A stretch of 64,000 nucleotides of DNA from Stenopsyche tienmushanensis (GCA_008973525.1 WACJ01000182.1:248001-312000); one strand, 5' to 3'. Shown: positions 48,838 through 60,387, counted from the first letter of the stretch. Program-made: numbers and translations. Notes: generated from the letters alone by a model not told the origin.

Positions 48838-49229
48838 TGATCGTACATATCATAAAAAATGCCGCAAAAGCCCTAAAAGAGGACAGAGCAGCCATAAGGT
48901 TTGTATGTCCAATCAGTCCGCTTTTCGGACCGCTGATATGACAAATGAGCGCCTCGCGATCGGATGCCATACCTGAATATTTCTACAGAATGATTACAAA
49001 CTCTCATTATGATGGGGCTTGGTCAGTCCAATTTTTAAGCGATAACGAAGAAAAGGGGAATTATAAAACTTAGTATATATTATAAAAACGGAGTCAATCA
49101 GTGTCGGTTCATGTAAAGTAGATTGGTCGAGTAAAATAAAAACCATGTGCAACTCTCGATCGGGTCTGCGCTTTAAGTCCAGTTGCGCCCGTAGCAGGCG
49201 CCTGCTTTGCCACACCCTTGTTACGACCC
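48838..49229 (-). repeat. RX repeat, copy 3
   Basis: On the minus strand it starts CGTAACAAGGGTGTGGCAAA and follows copy 1 through ACTGATTGACT, TTTTTATAATATATACTAAG, CGATCGCGAGGCGCTCATTT and GCGGTCCGAAAAGCGGAC. It ends within the last common block (ATTTTTTATGATATGTACG), so its right end is missing. Confidence 0.75.
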
Positions 49230-49260
49230 CAACAAAGATTCAAGGGATACTATAAGCGAG

Positions 49261-49315
49261 GTCAGTGCCATCACGGGTCCAATCTAAGTTTAAAGGGGCT
49301 GCAGCAGATGAAAGA
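49261..49315 (+). repeat. Short direct repeat, copy 1
   Basis: About 55 bp similar to 50178-50238: both have a TCAxTGCCAxCACGxxTCCAA block followed by a TTTAAA...GGGCT block and AGCAGA. The two copies lie on either side of the solo LTR at 49470. Confidence 0.55.
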
Positions 49316-49469
49316 CTGAGATCAGATAGACAGTGGCTTAATGGTATTTCGGACTCTTGACGACAGAGTCCATGCCCCGCGCTAATGAGTGGTCTCTAAT
49401 GAGTGACTAGCCACACAGAAATGTCTTCTATTTTTTTAAGGTAGCATTTAGCAATCCTTTTTATGGGAC

Positions 49470-49918
49470 TGTAGCGTTGAGGTGGGGGCGCTCTCGGGAG
49501 CAGAATCCCTGAGCGGCTCCCCGCCCCCACGTGCTCATCGGGATGGCCGCGCTATCGCACTGGTCCGTTCTTTTATCGGGCTGTGATGTTGCTGGATGTA
49601 TAGATGGGAATAGAAGGGCACCAAATAGAAAGACTCTCTTCGCTAAATAACTATTTATTCCACACGAGAGATAGAGATCTGGCTGCAGGTGGGACGACCT
49701 CCTGTAGCCAAAGCTAACCGACGCCTCCTCCAGCTCCCGCCTCCTGCGTGTCACTACCCAACCGGCAACGGTGCACGCGCAAGAAGCGATCGGTCAGTAA
49801 GCAGAGCCACAGGAGATGGTGATGTTAAAATAAGACATTCAGACAGACACACCTGAAGAGAGATGTAAGATGTCGTTAACAGCGCTACTACGTGGGGATG
49901 GTAATCACCCACGCTACA
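49470..49918 (+). repeat. Solo LTR 1
   Basis: A 449-bp LTR starting TGTAGCG and ending CGCTACA. Flanking bases are GGAC and GGAT, a 4-bp target duplication with one change. It matches the LTRs at 53086 and 54696 over its whole length and is much richer in GC than its surroundings. No gag or pol sequence lies beside it. Its transcription direction is unclear; only the minus strand has AATAAA in a plausible position (near 49650). Confidence 0.85.
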
Positions 49919-49991
49919 GGATCATTACCAACCATTTTGACATGGTTTTTCATGGCACATATATGTTTTTAAAAATGTGGTTGCCAGCCAC

Positions 49992-50064
49992 ATCTCCTGT
50001 GGGATTCGAACCCAAGAAGATTGAGTTACAAGTCCAACCGCTTAACGCGGAACTACCTACAGGT
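49992..50064 (-). tRNA. tRNA-like sequence, probably a pseudogene or SINE head
   Basis: On the minus strand GGGTTCGAATCCC is a perfect T-arm/B-box, preceded by TTGGACTTGTAACTCAA, which fits an anticodon arm with loop CTTGTAA (anticodon UGU, Thr). TAGTTCCGCGTTAAGCGG fits a weak A box. The acceptor stem does not pair over seven bases in register, so it is unlikely to be a functional tRNA. Confidence 0.4.
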
Positions 50065-50177
50065 ACAGATAATGTCTTCCATCGCTCTCTTAGTCCTCTG
50101 AGAAAAGCTAGAGACGCGCAGAGCTTCCAGGAAAAGGAAGGAAGAGGTTTCGCTAAAACGTAAAGGAACTACTACGT

Positions 50178-50238
50178 GAGTTCACTGCCACCACGAATCC
50201 AACCTCAATTTAAAAAGGGCTAGAGCAGAGGAGTTCCC
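50178..50238 (+). repeat. Short direct repeat, copy 2
   Basis: Counterpart of 49261-49315 (see there). It is followed by a run of C residues at 50250-50262. Confidence 0.55.
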
Positions 50239-50365
50239 CTTTCCGTAGCCCCCCCCCCCTCCCTTTATGGGTGAGCACCGTAGAGTGAAACGCCCACCCG
50301 GATGTATCGTTGGAGAGCAGCTATTGGTCGAAACATGGAACACACATGTTGACATGTAGCGTGTG

Positions 50366-50735
50366 CGATTATCCGGGCTATGGCACACACGCTGCATCAT
50401 CGACTGCAAACATCGAGTTCAAATTCAACACCACAACATATAACTCACTAGCCATGGCAATTGGAACCATTTTCAATTTTTTTTCATCGGAGTTAAGTTG
50501 TGACTTTTATATCGCCACGCTATGTGTATCATCATTCAATTGAAATTTAAAATTGTATAGTTTTTTTTAAATTTTTGACCGCGTAAAATTGAAACCGCGC
50601 AATTGGGTACCGCATACTTCAAGGGACGAGAACTTCCCGCTTTGAAGAAAAAGGGAAAATGGTCAGTATAAACATGGCACTTGTATATTAGCTTATATTA
50701 TTCGAGGTATGGCACACATGCTGTGTCATCAGCCA
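50366..50735 (+). repeat. Pair of 38-bp direct repeats
   Basis: GATTATCCGGGCTATGGCAC at 50366 and TATTATTCGAGGTATGGCAC at 50697 are each followed by ACAYGCTGYRTCATC. The 290 bp between show words such as ACCGCGCAATTGGG but no coding relic. The element type is unknown. Confidence 0.5.
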
Positions 50736-50739
50736 TTAC

Positions 50740-53085
50740 AGCTTTGCACCAATGACATCCTAAAACCTGTAGATTAACAACGTAACTAAATTAATCGAAG
50801 GTTTAACGGCTACTATGTTTTATGATACATAGTGTCAATGTCAATTGTCAATATTTTATTTTTATGACACCCCAAGTCCATAAAGGTCACAAAATTACAA
50901 GATTCCCCCCGGAATGGATATTTATTTTGTTTGCTAATTGAAATGTTCATATCTCGGATGATTTAATACGAGGCAACGTCACTTCTTTTATGAAATCGGA
51001 GATATATAGTTAAGTTGGAACCTAGGTCATTGGAAATTGCTGTTGAAGATGGTCGACGCGGGAAAGACCGCTGGCATGGCAGGTCTTGCAGATGAAAGAG
51101 ACTCGCCAAGATTAATCACCACCATCCTGAAGTCAGGACATAAAGATGTCGGAAGCTCTCATTTTGCCAGCGAACAAGTCGATAATTCAATTTGTAAATG
51201 GCCATTTTTGCAAGATTATCGAGTCAATGAGGCTATTAATGCTGGGCCCATTTGCTGCGGTGTCATTATCTAATCGAGCCGAGGAGATAACCTGATCGGG
51301 TCGGCTCCACCAGTTGGCCTACTTAACTCTCGTTACAGTAATTTATTGGGCTTGCTCTTGCGATCATTTTTCCCTTTTAAATGTCACTTGCCTGCAATGT
51401 TTATTATCTGGTTACTGTGCGCTCTTGCACCAGCACGATATCTATTTACAGCGACCATGTGTTTGTGGAGATCGCTCTCGAAATGGATCCTCGCTGAAGA
51501 GATACACAAACACGATTACGTTATGAATTTTGAGTAATATTAATTGAAAACATGAATTTTGGTGCGGCCATACACGCGAAGGCTGTAAGAGCGGCTCACC
51601 AGATATGATCGGCTTCATTTTATACGAGTGTTTGGTTATCCCGATGCTGCCAAAGTCAATAAGATTAATTCGGTTAGCTGATGTATGGCATGTCAAAAGC
51701 ATTGAATTTCAACGAAAACAGACATACAAAAAGCTTTCATTTTAATTAACATAACAATCTGCTGTGTATATGCAGAATTAAACGGTTCAATCAAAAAGAG
51801 ACGATAAGATCTACATTACATCGTCTGAAACGTGCGCTGAAATAAAGCAATATGCTTAGCAAAGCATTTGATGAGCAAAATCAGTCCTTTTACATTGCCA
51901 TATTTTTAGAAACCCCAAAACACCCCAAAATCTATCACAAAAACTTCATGGACTATAATAAAAAATACATTTAAAACGAATCGAATAGATGGTGGTAGAA
52001 TTTATGAGGTTGACCTCATGCGGAAAACGTGTTCTTTCCGCCGGGTTTCCCACTAATCTCGCAGCAAGGATCCTTTTCTTAACGCAATAATAAAAACCGT
52101 TATCTGTTCATCATCACATTTCGCTCAAAGGTTTATTTTCCATATGAATTCGGATTGATTATCTTGAAATATACTTCTAAAATATTATTAAGCTTAGTTC
52201 TAGTTCAACTATATACGGAAGTAAATTGGATCCAATCGTATAACAATCTTCTATGCCTTAGAAAATCACCTATGGAGGTCGTCTATATCCTATAGGGCAT
52301 TTTAAGACGAAGAATACTTCTTACAAGCGGTGAAATGAATACAAATAAAATGTATGCAAAAACACGAAAACAAGTCGATAACTTGCATCGGAGCCGTTTA
52401 CATCTTGATTAACGTTCGTAATTAAACATTCAATCTACGTTCCCTTTATGTTATTTCTTCATTAATATGGGTCTGACATATGTTCACGAATCATAAGCCA
52501 TTATTCCCATGTAATTACCACTTATTTACCCTTTGCAGGTAGGTCACCTTGCTTTTTGACGTGTGATTGAACGTTCAATATAGATAATTAACCGACGAAA
52601 GAAAACTAGACGCACATAATACGCTCTTGCGAAGTAACTATTAATATATTCACGATATGTGTCGAAATAAATAACAGTAGACGAGATCGCGTATACATTT
52701 TTCGGAGATAAAATAACAATATACTTGTACAATCGTGCTTCTTCTATAAGTCTTATTACTCGAGGCTTCTTAATACCCCATTTCGAAAGCAAAAAATTAT
52801 ATCTTCAAGTAAAAATGAAAGTTTATCCATGTGGCATAAAAAAGGGCTTTAATAATATAAGTAAATAATAAACAAACTTAAAATATATCCAAGTTAATAT
52901 TAAAAAAATGAATCATGGGCATGTTTTATTTTATAAATATTTAACTTCTTGCACAAAGTCATAATAGCTTTTTTTAGTTTAGTTAGTTAATTATTGCCCA
53001 AGAGTGGTAGCTACAACAACACTAAGTGCTATTTTTTCTCATTTTAAAGTTATTGCTGCGAAATTATTTCAGCTAGTAGTGCACC
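50740..53085. other. Unique DNA with a GC-richer part (51000-51680)
   Basis: The GC-richer part carries overlapping frames on both strands (for example 51037-51273 and 51314-51526) without domains I recognise. The remainder is AT-rich. No transposon ends were found. Confidence 0.4.
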
Positions 53086-53540
53086 TGTAACGTTTGAGGC
53101 GGGGGCGCTCTCGGGGCAGAGTCCCCGGGCGGCTCCCCGCCTCCACGTGCTCGTCGGGATGGCCGCGCTACCGCACGTCCGTTCTGCTATTGGGCTGTGA
53201 TGTACTGGACGAATGGATGGGAATACGAAGGGCGTTGAACAGAAAGACTCTCTTCACAGGATAACTATTTATTCCCCAGCACAGATAGAGAGAGAGAGGT
53301 CTGGCTGCAGGAGGGACGACCTCCCGCAGCCAAGGCCAACGGACGACTCCCCCGACTCCCGCTTCCTGCGCGTCACTACCCAGCCGGTAACGATGCACGC
53401 GCAAGAAGCGATCGGTCGATAAGCAGGTGCAATGGCTCTGCAGGGCCACAAGAGGTGGCGCTGCTAAAATAGCACATTGCACCAGAAGAGCAATGGAAGA
53501 GGCAGCTACTATGCGGGGATGATATATCGCCCACGCTACA
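53086..53540 (+). repeat. Solo LTR 2
   Basis: A 455-bp LTR starting TGTAACG and ending CGCTACA, with a perfect 4-bp target duplication (CACC at 53082-53085 and 53541-53544). It is inserted at the edge of the R1-like LINE relic. A 104-codon frame on its minus strand is LTR sequence, not a gene. Confidence 0.9.
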
Positions 53541-53545
53541 CACCC

Positions 53546-53660
53546 ATTCTTTCAGGGGGTGTAGATCTCATTATATGAACTTGGCGTTGAAATCTCCAGC
53601 AACAATGTTAGGAAATGCCGATGCACGATAACTGTCGGCCAGATCCGCGAAGTCATTCAG
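53546..53660 (-). pseudogene. LINE ORF2 endonuclease fragment
   Basis: Minus-strand translation gives FADLADSYRASAFPNIVAGD followed by FNAKFI and two stops, then DLHPLKEWV. The VAGDFNAK string is the characteristic core of the apurinic-type endonuclease domain at the start of LINE ORF2. The rest of the domain and the reverse transcriptase are absent, cut off by the solo LTR at 53086. It follows the ORF1 relic in the expected order and orientation. Confidence 0.65.
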
Positions 53661-53936
53661 GCTTCAAAAGTAGTATATGATGAGCTAGGGGAGAAATAGC
53701 AAGAGTAGATCCTTATTCGCCTCGTCTCGATTCATATCCAGCCACTTTTGGCACTGTTTGAGGCATCTGTGACAGTGTTTGTGTAACTACTCATATGACC
53801 ACCCTGTCATCAGCGCTTGTTAAGTATCGGGATAGTTTACTACCCCGGTATTGTTTTGAGATATGCACAACGTCGACTTCCTGCTCCTCCGTCACTTTTT
53901 GCATGAGAGCACGGTTTATTTATGCAGTCTGCAGCT

Positions 53937-54692
53937 TTATGTCTTTCTTCGCTGCATTTGCGTCTTGAAGTGATCTAGGTTTGGGCAGTCTTTAGCTATT
54001 TGACCAATGCCGTGACATTTGAAGCATCTGATAACGCTCTTCTTCCTGCGCACACGGCAGTTGGTCCAGCCTACTTTGATTTTAGCTACCTGTAGGAACT
54101 GAGCACCCACTTTGGTTGGCATAATGACAATGGCTAGTTGCGTTCCCCAAATACACTTTTTGAAAGAACGGAACGCAACAGCATCTTTAAGTTTACTGTT
54201 GTACATAAAAATTGCCAAAACTGCGTCATTTTCTTCTAGGTCATCCTCGATATCGAAGACAGTGATGGTCTCATGCGTCATTTATGGCTTCGATCAGGCC
54301 AGCAGGATCCTTACTTCCTTTCTTCAACTTTATGAGCGCGTATCGCCGCAATTTTGTATCAGCTCATCAGGTTTGAAATCTTTACGTAATGTTCTGAGGA
54401 TAACCGCATAGGATTTACCCCCCTCGCTTTTGGGCTTGTATATACTGATAATGATGGCATCCTTCTGAATGCGCATCTTACTCAGTCTTTTTGTTAACTT
54501 CGCTTCAAAGGTCTTTTTATTTTTGTTTGTACGACGCCTAGTGTCAACCACCATTCTTTGTCTTGCAACGTTCTGGTTTGAGTAGCCAGCATTGTTAATA
54601 TTCCCAGGCCTCTATTCTGTGTTTGAGGCGTGTTTCTTCCTGATATTGTGACCTGATATTTACCTGCTAGTAAAAATGGCCCTTGGTATTGG
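53937..54692 (-). pseudogene. R1-like LINE ORF1 (gag-like) relic
   Basis: Three minus-strand frames read as one protein broken by frameshifts: 54692-54494, 54554-54330 and 54281-53937. The middle has EGGKSYAVILRTLRKDFKP, typical of the region before the RNA-binding core in R1-type ORF1 proteins. The last has KVGAQFLQVAKIKVGW, then CRVRRK and a zinc knuckle, CFKCHGIGQIAKDC. The CCHC pattern needs His at the ninth position; here it is Gln. The N-terminal side continues past the solo LTR at 54696 (see 55150). Clade assignment is by motif recall. Confidence 0.7.
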
Positions 54693-54695
54693 GTT

Positions 54696-55149
54696 TGTAA
54701 AGTTGAGGCGGGGGCCCTCTCGGGGGCAGAGTCGCCGGGCGGCACGGATCTGTTCTTATATCGGGCCATGATGTTGCTGAACGAATGGATGGGAATAGAC
54801 GGGTGTAAAATAGAAATACTCTCTTCTCTAAATAACTATTTATTCCATACGAAAGAGAGAGAGAGAGATCTGGCTGCAGGAAGGACGACCTCCCGCAGTC
54901 AAGGCTAACCGACGACTCTGCCAACTCCCGCTTCCTGCACGTCACTACCCAACCGGCAACGGTGCACGCGCAAGAAGCAATCAGTCGGTATGTAGGTGCA
55001 ATATCTTCGCAGGGCCACAAGAGATGGCGCTGTTAAAATAATACATTGCACCTGAAAAGAGACGGAAGATGTCACTGTTAATCTGGAGAATTAAATCTGC
55101 TCAGACTAACAGTGCTATTGCATGAGGATGTTAAACTGCCCACGCTACA
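54696..55149 (+). repeat. Solo LTR 3
   Basis: A 454-bp LTR starting TGTAAAG and ending CGCTACA, with a perfect 4-bp target duplication (GGTT at 54692-54695 and 55150-55153). It interrupts the ORF1 relic of the LINE. Compared with the other two it lacks about 60 bp of the GC-rich left part but has extra sequence on the right. Confidence 0.9.
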
Positions 55150-55265
55150 GGTTCCCCTCCATCTCAGTTATTTGTTGCCTTGCAACTTCTCTATGTTGAT
55201 GATCTTTCGTTTCCTTTCGGGTTTACATTCGATATAATTTATTTCATATGATGGTTTTAATATTT
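55150..55265 (-). pseudogene. R1-like LINE ORF1, N-terminal continuation
   Basis: Minus strand beyond the LTR reads EINYIECKPERKRKIINI, EKLQGNK and a stop, or in the next frame HREVARQQITEMEGN up to the target site. Removing the LTR and one GGTT would join this to the ORF1 relic, with a frameshift. The start of the protein is not identifiable. Confidence 0.45.
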
Positions 55266-56949
55266 TTGTATAAAGTTTTTAAAAAATGGGAAATGATTGA
55301 TGATCAATCAAATTTATCATTGTAAATCAATGAATTAAAAATTAATTAAAATCTAGGCGTTATTAAATAGAAATATTTAGATTTTTTTTAAAATTCTGTA
55401 TGCTAATTGCTATTTTTCTTTAGGCAGTTATATACATGCCCATTAAAAATGTGTTACTATATGGTCACGCGTTTTGGTATATATTTTTAAGCTTGTTTGT
55501 GATTTTGTTCTAATTATTCAAACAAAATATCTGTAATGGTACTTGAAGGGAAGATTTGTTTTTAGATATGAAAATATTTTTGTAGTATTAAATATTAATC
55601 TGTGCTTTTCCTCTAATATTATATCGGTAGAAAGACGAAGTATTCTTGGAATGAAGAAAATAGCTCCTTCAATTTTTAATTCCTTTTAGGCGTAATACCT
55701 TCTCTTTTGTGGAGCCTCCCAGCAATAAACCCTTATCTCCTTCATTGCCAATCTGAAATCTTAATTTTCTTAAGTAGTTCTTTGAAAAAGTATAAAAAAC
55801 GACGATAAGACAAGGCTGTGAATAACACGGTAAACGATCCTACCATTAAAAGGATTGAAAGATACTAACTGCTGAAATCGCCAGCAAACAGCCGGTTTAA
55901 ACGAACGAAAGTTTCAATTTTATCACGGCTAATAAGGATCCTCGACATTTTTTAAGCCTCAGATTATCTCCTCCGATGGTATCAAATTTTTTGCTCCGTG
56001 TCCCCCCATAAACAGAATGTAAATCGTAATTTAATGCCAACTGCCGAAGTTTATATAATATCCTGGCGCTATCCTCTTTGTTTCTACGGTTATTATGTTA
56101 CGGAAAAAGCGATGTTATTGGGTGAAATATATTTTTTCATTATCCTTTTTTCCTCCGGTGGAATGAGAAACGCTGACGCAGGATCATGCATAAAACATCC
56201 TGAAACGAAACCCAGCTGCAGCAATGAAATATTACTTAACTGGCTCGCAGTCAACTCGTTACCCTGAGTACCACTCTTAACTTATTTATGGGTCATTCTC
56301 TGGAAAAACGTGTTTTTATAGCTTCATTGGATTTAGTTCTGTAATTTTTTGCTATAAATGCAGCATAGCGCAACTATTCCATGTGATTTACAGCATGTTT
56401 AATAATGAATTTATATGAATGCTTCAGCGCTAATGTTGATTAAATTATAACATATTTTTATATGTATAACTCTAGTGTAAATATAATAAACGTTTCGATT
56501 TATTACTGTGCCTATTATATGGTAATGAACCATTTCTGCATGGCAAAAATAATAAATTGACTTTATAAATGTCGTCGTTATTCATTAAATTCATTTCAAT
56601 ACCGGTTTTGCATAATGATACGTAAACAACTTAAAAACTACGATTTGTCTTGTAGAAAGTGTAATATTTTGTCTACGGGAAAAATTTATGAAACATAAAA
56701 ATTCCTGCAAAAATTTGATATTACCGGATGTCAAGTGACGTATGGCTTCGTGCGTCGTTGTGACGCAAAATATGATGCTTTACATATAATATATGCAAAT
56801 AGATTCATTTGACAATTGTTATTTTATCCATCGATTTAAATATGTTACATTTTGTATAGTAGGTGCAAGAGAGAGCACCCATCTGCGAGACTTTCCGATG
56901 ACGAACCCTATGCAACAGTATCGAGAGCTAGTGCCTGGATTTATATTGT
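55266..56949. other. Unique DNA
   Basis: AT-rich, with a mixed-composition part at 55830-56280. No transposon ends or coding relics were recognised. Confidence 0.4.
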
Positions 56950-57905
56950 ATAATATGGCTTTACTTTTTTTAAATAAAAAATAAAATGGTGGAGTTATAA
57001 AATATTCTATTAGGCGTCATTTCTCGTGATATCAAACGGCTTGCCACTTGTCAAAGGTTTTCTGTTGAACTGAAATCGAAAATGGAAATATTTTTTGATT
57101 TTTAATATGTGTAGGCAGTCAACTAACCTATAAAAAATAAAAAAGTATAAAATTAAAAAAAAAAACAGTAGGCTTTTTAGTTAAACTTTCATATTTTTTA
57201 CCATTTTGTTGATAATTTTTACCCCAAAAAAATCATTTATTTACGCGAAAATCTTAAAATTTTAGCTTAGTTGTCTAGATAATATTTTAGTGAGAAACAT
57301 CCCAAAATTTCAGTGAGATCGATCAACAACTTTTTAAGCTACAACTGGCGAACATTTTGAAAATGCAGTTTCGAGATAATCTCGTTTGAAGTTTCAATGC
57401 GATAAAACTATCAATTTAAGTGACTTATCGATTAACCATTGATTCCAGGTGCATATAATAGATCTTCAGCTTTCTCAAAAAGTTGATTATCTTCGACTAA
57501 CCGTTGTTTTAGGGCTATACGAGCTGCTTTTGTCTCAGAAAGATTCTTACGGTTCTACCTCACTACCCGCGCTTCATCAGTATTTTCAGCAAAGATTTTA
57601 CAGTAGGTGCCAATAATTATATTTAATGTATTCAGCATCTTCAAAATGAAGCTGTAGTCGTTATTAAATATCTCAACAGTAATTTATGTTAATATTTCAA
57701 TGATTTTTATATCCGAATTCAGGTGCTTTGTAGCAAGTCGTCAAACTGTCGAGATAAAACATTTATTAGCATTTTGGATATTGGTACCCAAGCATATTTG
57801 AAGTAATTCATCTCTGGATAAATCTTTATAAATTGGTAAGAAATTCTGTTTTTTCTCGTGGCCAAGAAATGAAGTCATGTCTTCAAGCTTTGGATATTTG
57901 CGTTT
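56950..57905 (-). mobile_element. Kolobok-like element, copy D (truncated)
   Basis: Matches copy C from about 31355 to 32271 on the same strand. Shared landmarks include CGTGATATCAAACGG, GTTGAACTGAAAT, the inverted pair around TCAACTAA/TTAGCTTAGTTG and the coding part. Both TTAA-flanked ends of copy C are absent here, so this copy is truncated on both sides. Confidence 0.8.
57432..57905 (-). pseudogene. Kolobok-like transposase fragment (copy D)
   Basis: Minus strand reads KYPKLEDMTSFLGHEKKQ, LPIYKDLSRDELLQICLG, then NIQNANKCFISTV, a stop, RLATKHLNSDIKIIEILT, a stop, and FNNDYSFILKMLNTLNIIIG. After the shared TAG (57555-57557) it continues to LLYAPGING and a stop at 57432. Two stops are private to this copy. 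TQNANE has become IQNANK. It is clearly dead. Confidence 0.75.
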
Positions 57906-59608
57906 GTCCATTCTTATCGCAAAAGCGATTCTAGATTTAATTCATTGGGAAATCGGTACCATTTTTTCATTGATGACAAATTAAAATTAACGATTTATAC
58001 GAATTATTAGATCTGTTATTAATTATACTTTGATGGTCTATAAAATGATGCCAGTTATTAAGTCAAAAACCTAATCAAGAGATCATATTTGGTCAATTTA
58101 TTTGGGCCATACATTTTTATTGGATCGTTTCAAAGGGCTTTTCTTATTTTTATGACGTAAATAAAAACGTTTTCTCCGAATGTTTGAATTATATATGATA
58201 AACATCCGGCTTATTAAGTGTTAATTAAGTTGAGCATGGAGCAAAAGTGACAGATTTGTTACTTAGATCCAGTGATGACTAAATTTTTTCGTTATACAAT
58301 ATGTGAAAGACAACGAGATATACATTTAAGATTCCCTATATTCAAGGGAATCCCCAATGGAAACATCGTCAATAAATTAATTGTATTTTGCTCCAATTTT
58401 GTACATTTTCTTATACATTCTACATAATTTAATTGAGATATCTTCGTCTTGTAGCTTAATTTTATCCACTGTGTAACCGGTGGAAAAATATTTTCTTGGA
58501 AAAGATACATCGAGCCTGAAATAGTGTTCCTCTTTATAATCAAATTTGACATAATTACTCATCTAGGCGCGGAGACTTCCTAGTAGCTTACACGTGGACA
58601 GTGGGAGGCAACTCCTCAAATCTCGAATTTGATGAATAATCATCCGAAACTAATGACAGTAATTTAGCAAAGAGCTCGTGCCATCGGACTGAGTGACGTT
58701 CGTCACAGAAATTGAAATGACAGAGTGGCTGGTGGTGCGTTGAACGGAAGAGCTTTGGCCAACAGCCCAACTTTAAGCTGCCCACGATATGTTGCTCGTT
58801 GGTGAGGACGATGCCAAAACTCTCTATTTCGGTCGGTGATCGAACACGACTTTGAATTAGTGTTATTGCTTACTTTGATGCAGTGCTGTTTTTCTTGGAA
58901 AACGTATGGCGATTATGAGAATTTGGCTGATGCAATCACAATGATGCCGCATCAAGCAGAAACCGTATTGAGGAAAAAAGCTCAATACGAAATGTTTCAT
59001 AAGACATTATATTATATTAAACTTTCAAAGCTCGTAAATAATTTTTAAAAAATACAGATATTTCACTTCATACTAAAAAGCAGTTATCTGCAGGGAAATC
59101 TTATAAATACATTTTGCAAATACCCATAAGTAATGTCGATTTTTCAATGCACCAAAGCAAAAAAGGCTACGAAACATATCTGCGAGATTTATGGTGATTT
59201 CAGGCTACTTTTAACCAAACCAATGGGTGATTTAAAAAAAAAATGGCAGAAAGTCGTGGATAATGTAGGAAAATTGTCTTGTATAATTAAAGTTCAATAA
59301 CAATAAATTTAAATTGCATTGAAATAAACGACATTATTATTATAGCTTAGTCGTATTCACCACAAAATAATAGTCATAAACATATCAAATTAACATCAAT
59401 GTAATTGACCAAAATTTTACAAAAATTATGTAAATAGCAATGAATCGTGAATTTCGATAAAAACTTACCTAAATATTTTTTATAAAATAGACATTTTTAA
59501 AAAAATATTTAAATTCCAACATAAAAGCACGCTTATTTTTAGTCAAACGTCAGTTTATTGGGACGTTTACAAGTCAATATTATTATTTGACAGAGTAAAT
59601 CCGAATAA
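57906..59608. other. Unique DNA with a GC-richer part (58560-58900)
   Basis: The GC-richer part holds a 65-codon minus-strand frame (58588-58785) and a 70-codon plus-strand frame (58836-59048) without recognised domains. Otherwise AT-rich. Confidence 0.4.
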
Positions 59609-59610
59609 TA

Positions 59611-60385
59611 CACTCAAACCTCTTTTTATGCGATTTCGAAGTTATGCGGTTTTTTTTTAAATTTTGATAAAGAGTACCGATCGAGATATTTCGGATAAAA
59701 TAGAAAATAAATCATCAACACTAACCGAAATTTGGATAAAAATTACAATTTTGGACTGTTTAAATCATGTTGCATCTGATATCGCTGAATTACAATCACA
59801 CACTTTATTCTAGAATCTAGAATTTTGAAAAATTAAAAAAAAAATTTTTTTTTTGTTATTTTGTCAAAATTTTATTTTTAACTATTTAGAAAATAATAAA
59901 ACTGAAAAAATGAGGCCAAAAATGATTTATTTTTAAACAGTCGCCATTATGTGATTTTTTTAAAGGTAGGGACTATAGAGACATCTTTACTAATTGAGAA
60001 TTAAATTGTCATAAAAACAAATTTAAAATTTTACCAATAATACGAAACATCCTTAAAGTGTTTCCCATAATGCTATTTTTTAACTGTCTTATTGTTTTTC
60101 TGATTTTTTATTTACTTTTTTTGTGCGATTTTGAGATTTGTACACTTATTTTTATGCGATAGATACGTTTCACGGGGATCGCATAAAAATACTTGAACTA
60201 CATAGAAAACTAAGGGGTAGGTTCCATTATCTTACCGCATAACTTTAAAATCGCATAAATGTATATTACTGTTTCAACGTTATGCGATTTCTAAAATCCA
60301 TGGAATGCATCTTCACTTTTTCTATGTTAGTAATAGTTTTTTATGCGATTTTCCATGCATCTACCGCACAAAAAAGGTTTAAGTG
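59611..60385. mobile_element. PG pogo-type MITE, copy 2
   Basis: A 775-bp element flanked by TA (59609-59610, 60386-60387). The left end CACTCAAACCTCTTTTTATG and the right end CAAAAAAGGTTTAAGTG are imperfect inverted copies. The right 130 bp match copy 1, including GGAATGCATCTTCACTTTTT and the TCTATGT that follows. The centre repeats ATGCGATT and CGCATAA words in both orientations. Non-coding. Confidence 0.75.
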
Positions 60386-60387
60386 TA

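Noticed and set aside
50540..50650. Another PG copy, from its CCGCGTAAAATTGAAACCGC words
   Set aside because: The likeness is limited to word style; no end or alignable block matches the PG copies.
53168..53482. A 104-codon minus-strand frame and similar frames at 15737, 49461 and 54667
   Set aside because: All lie in copies of one LTR and resemble each other only because the LTR DNA does; they contain no protein domain.
53086..55149. The two LTRs as a single full-length retrotransposon
   Set aside because: Each LTR has its own distinct 4-bp duplication, and the DNA between them is a LINE relic in the opposite direction rather than gag-pol.
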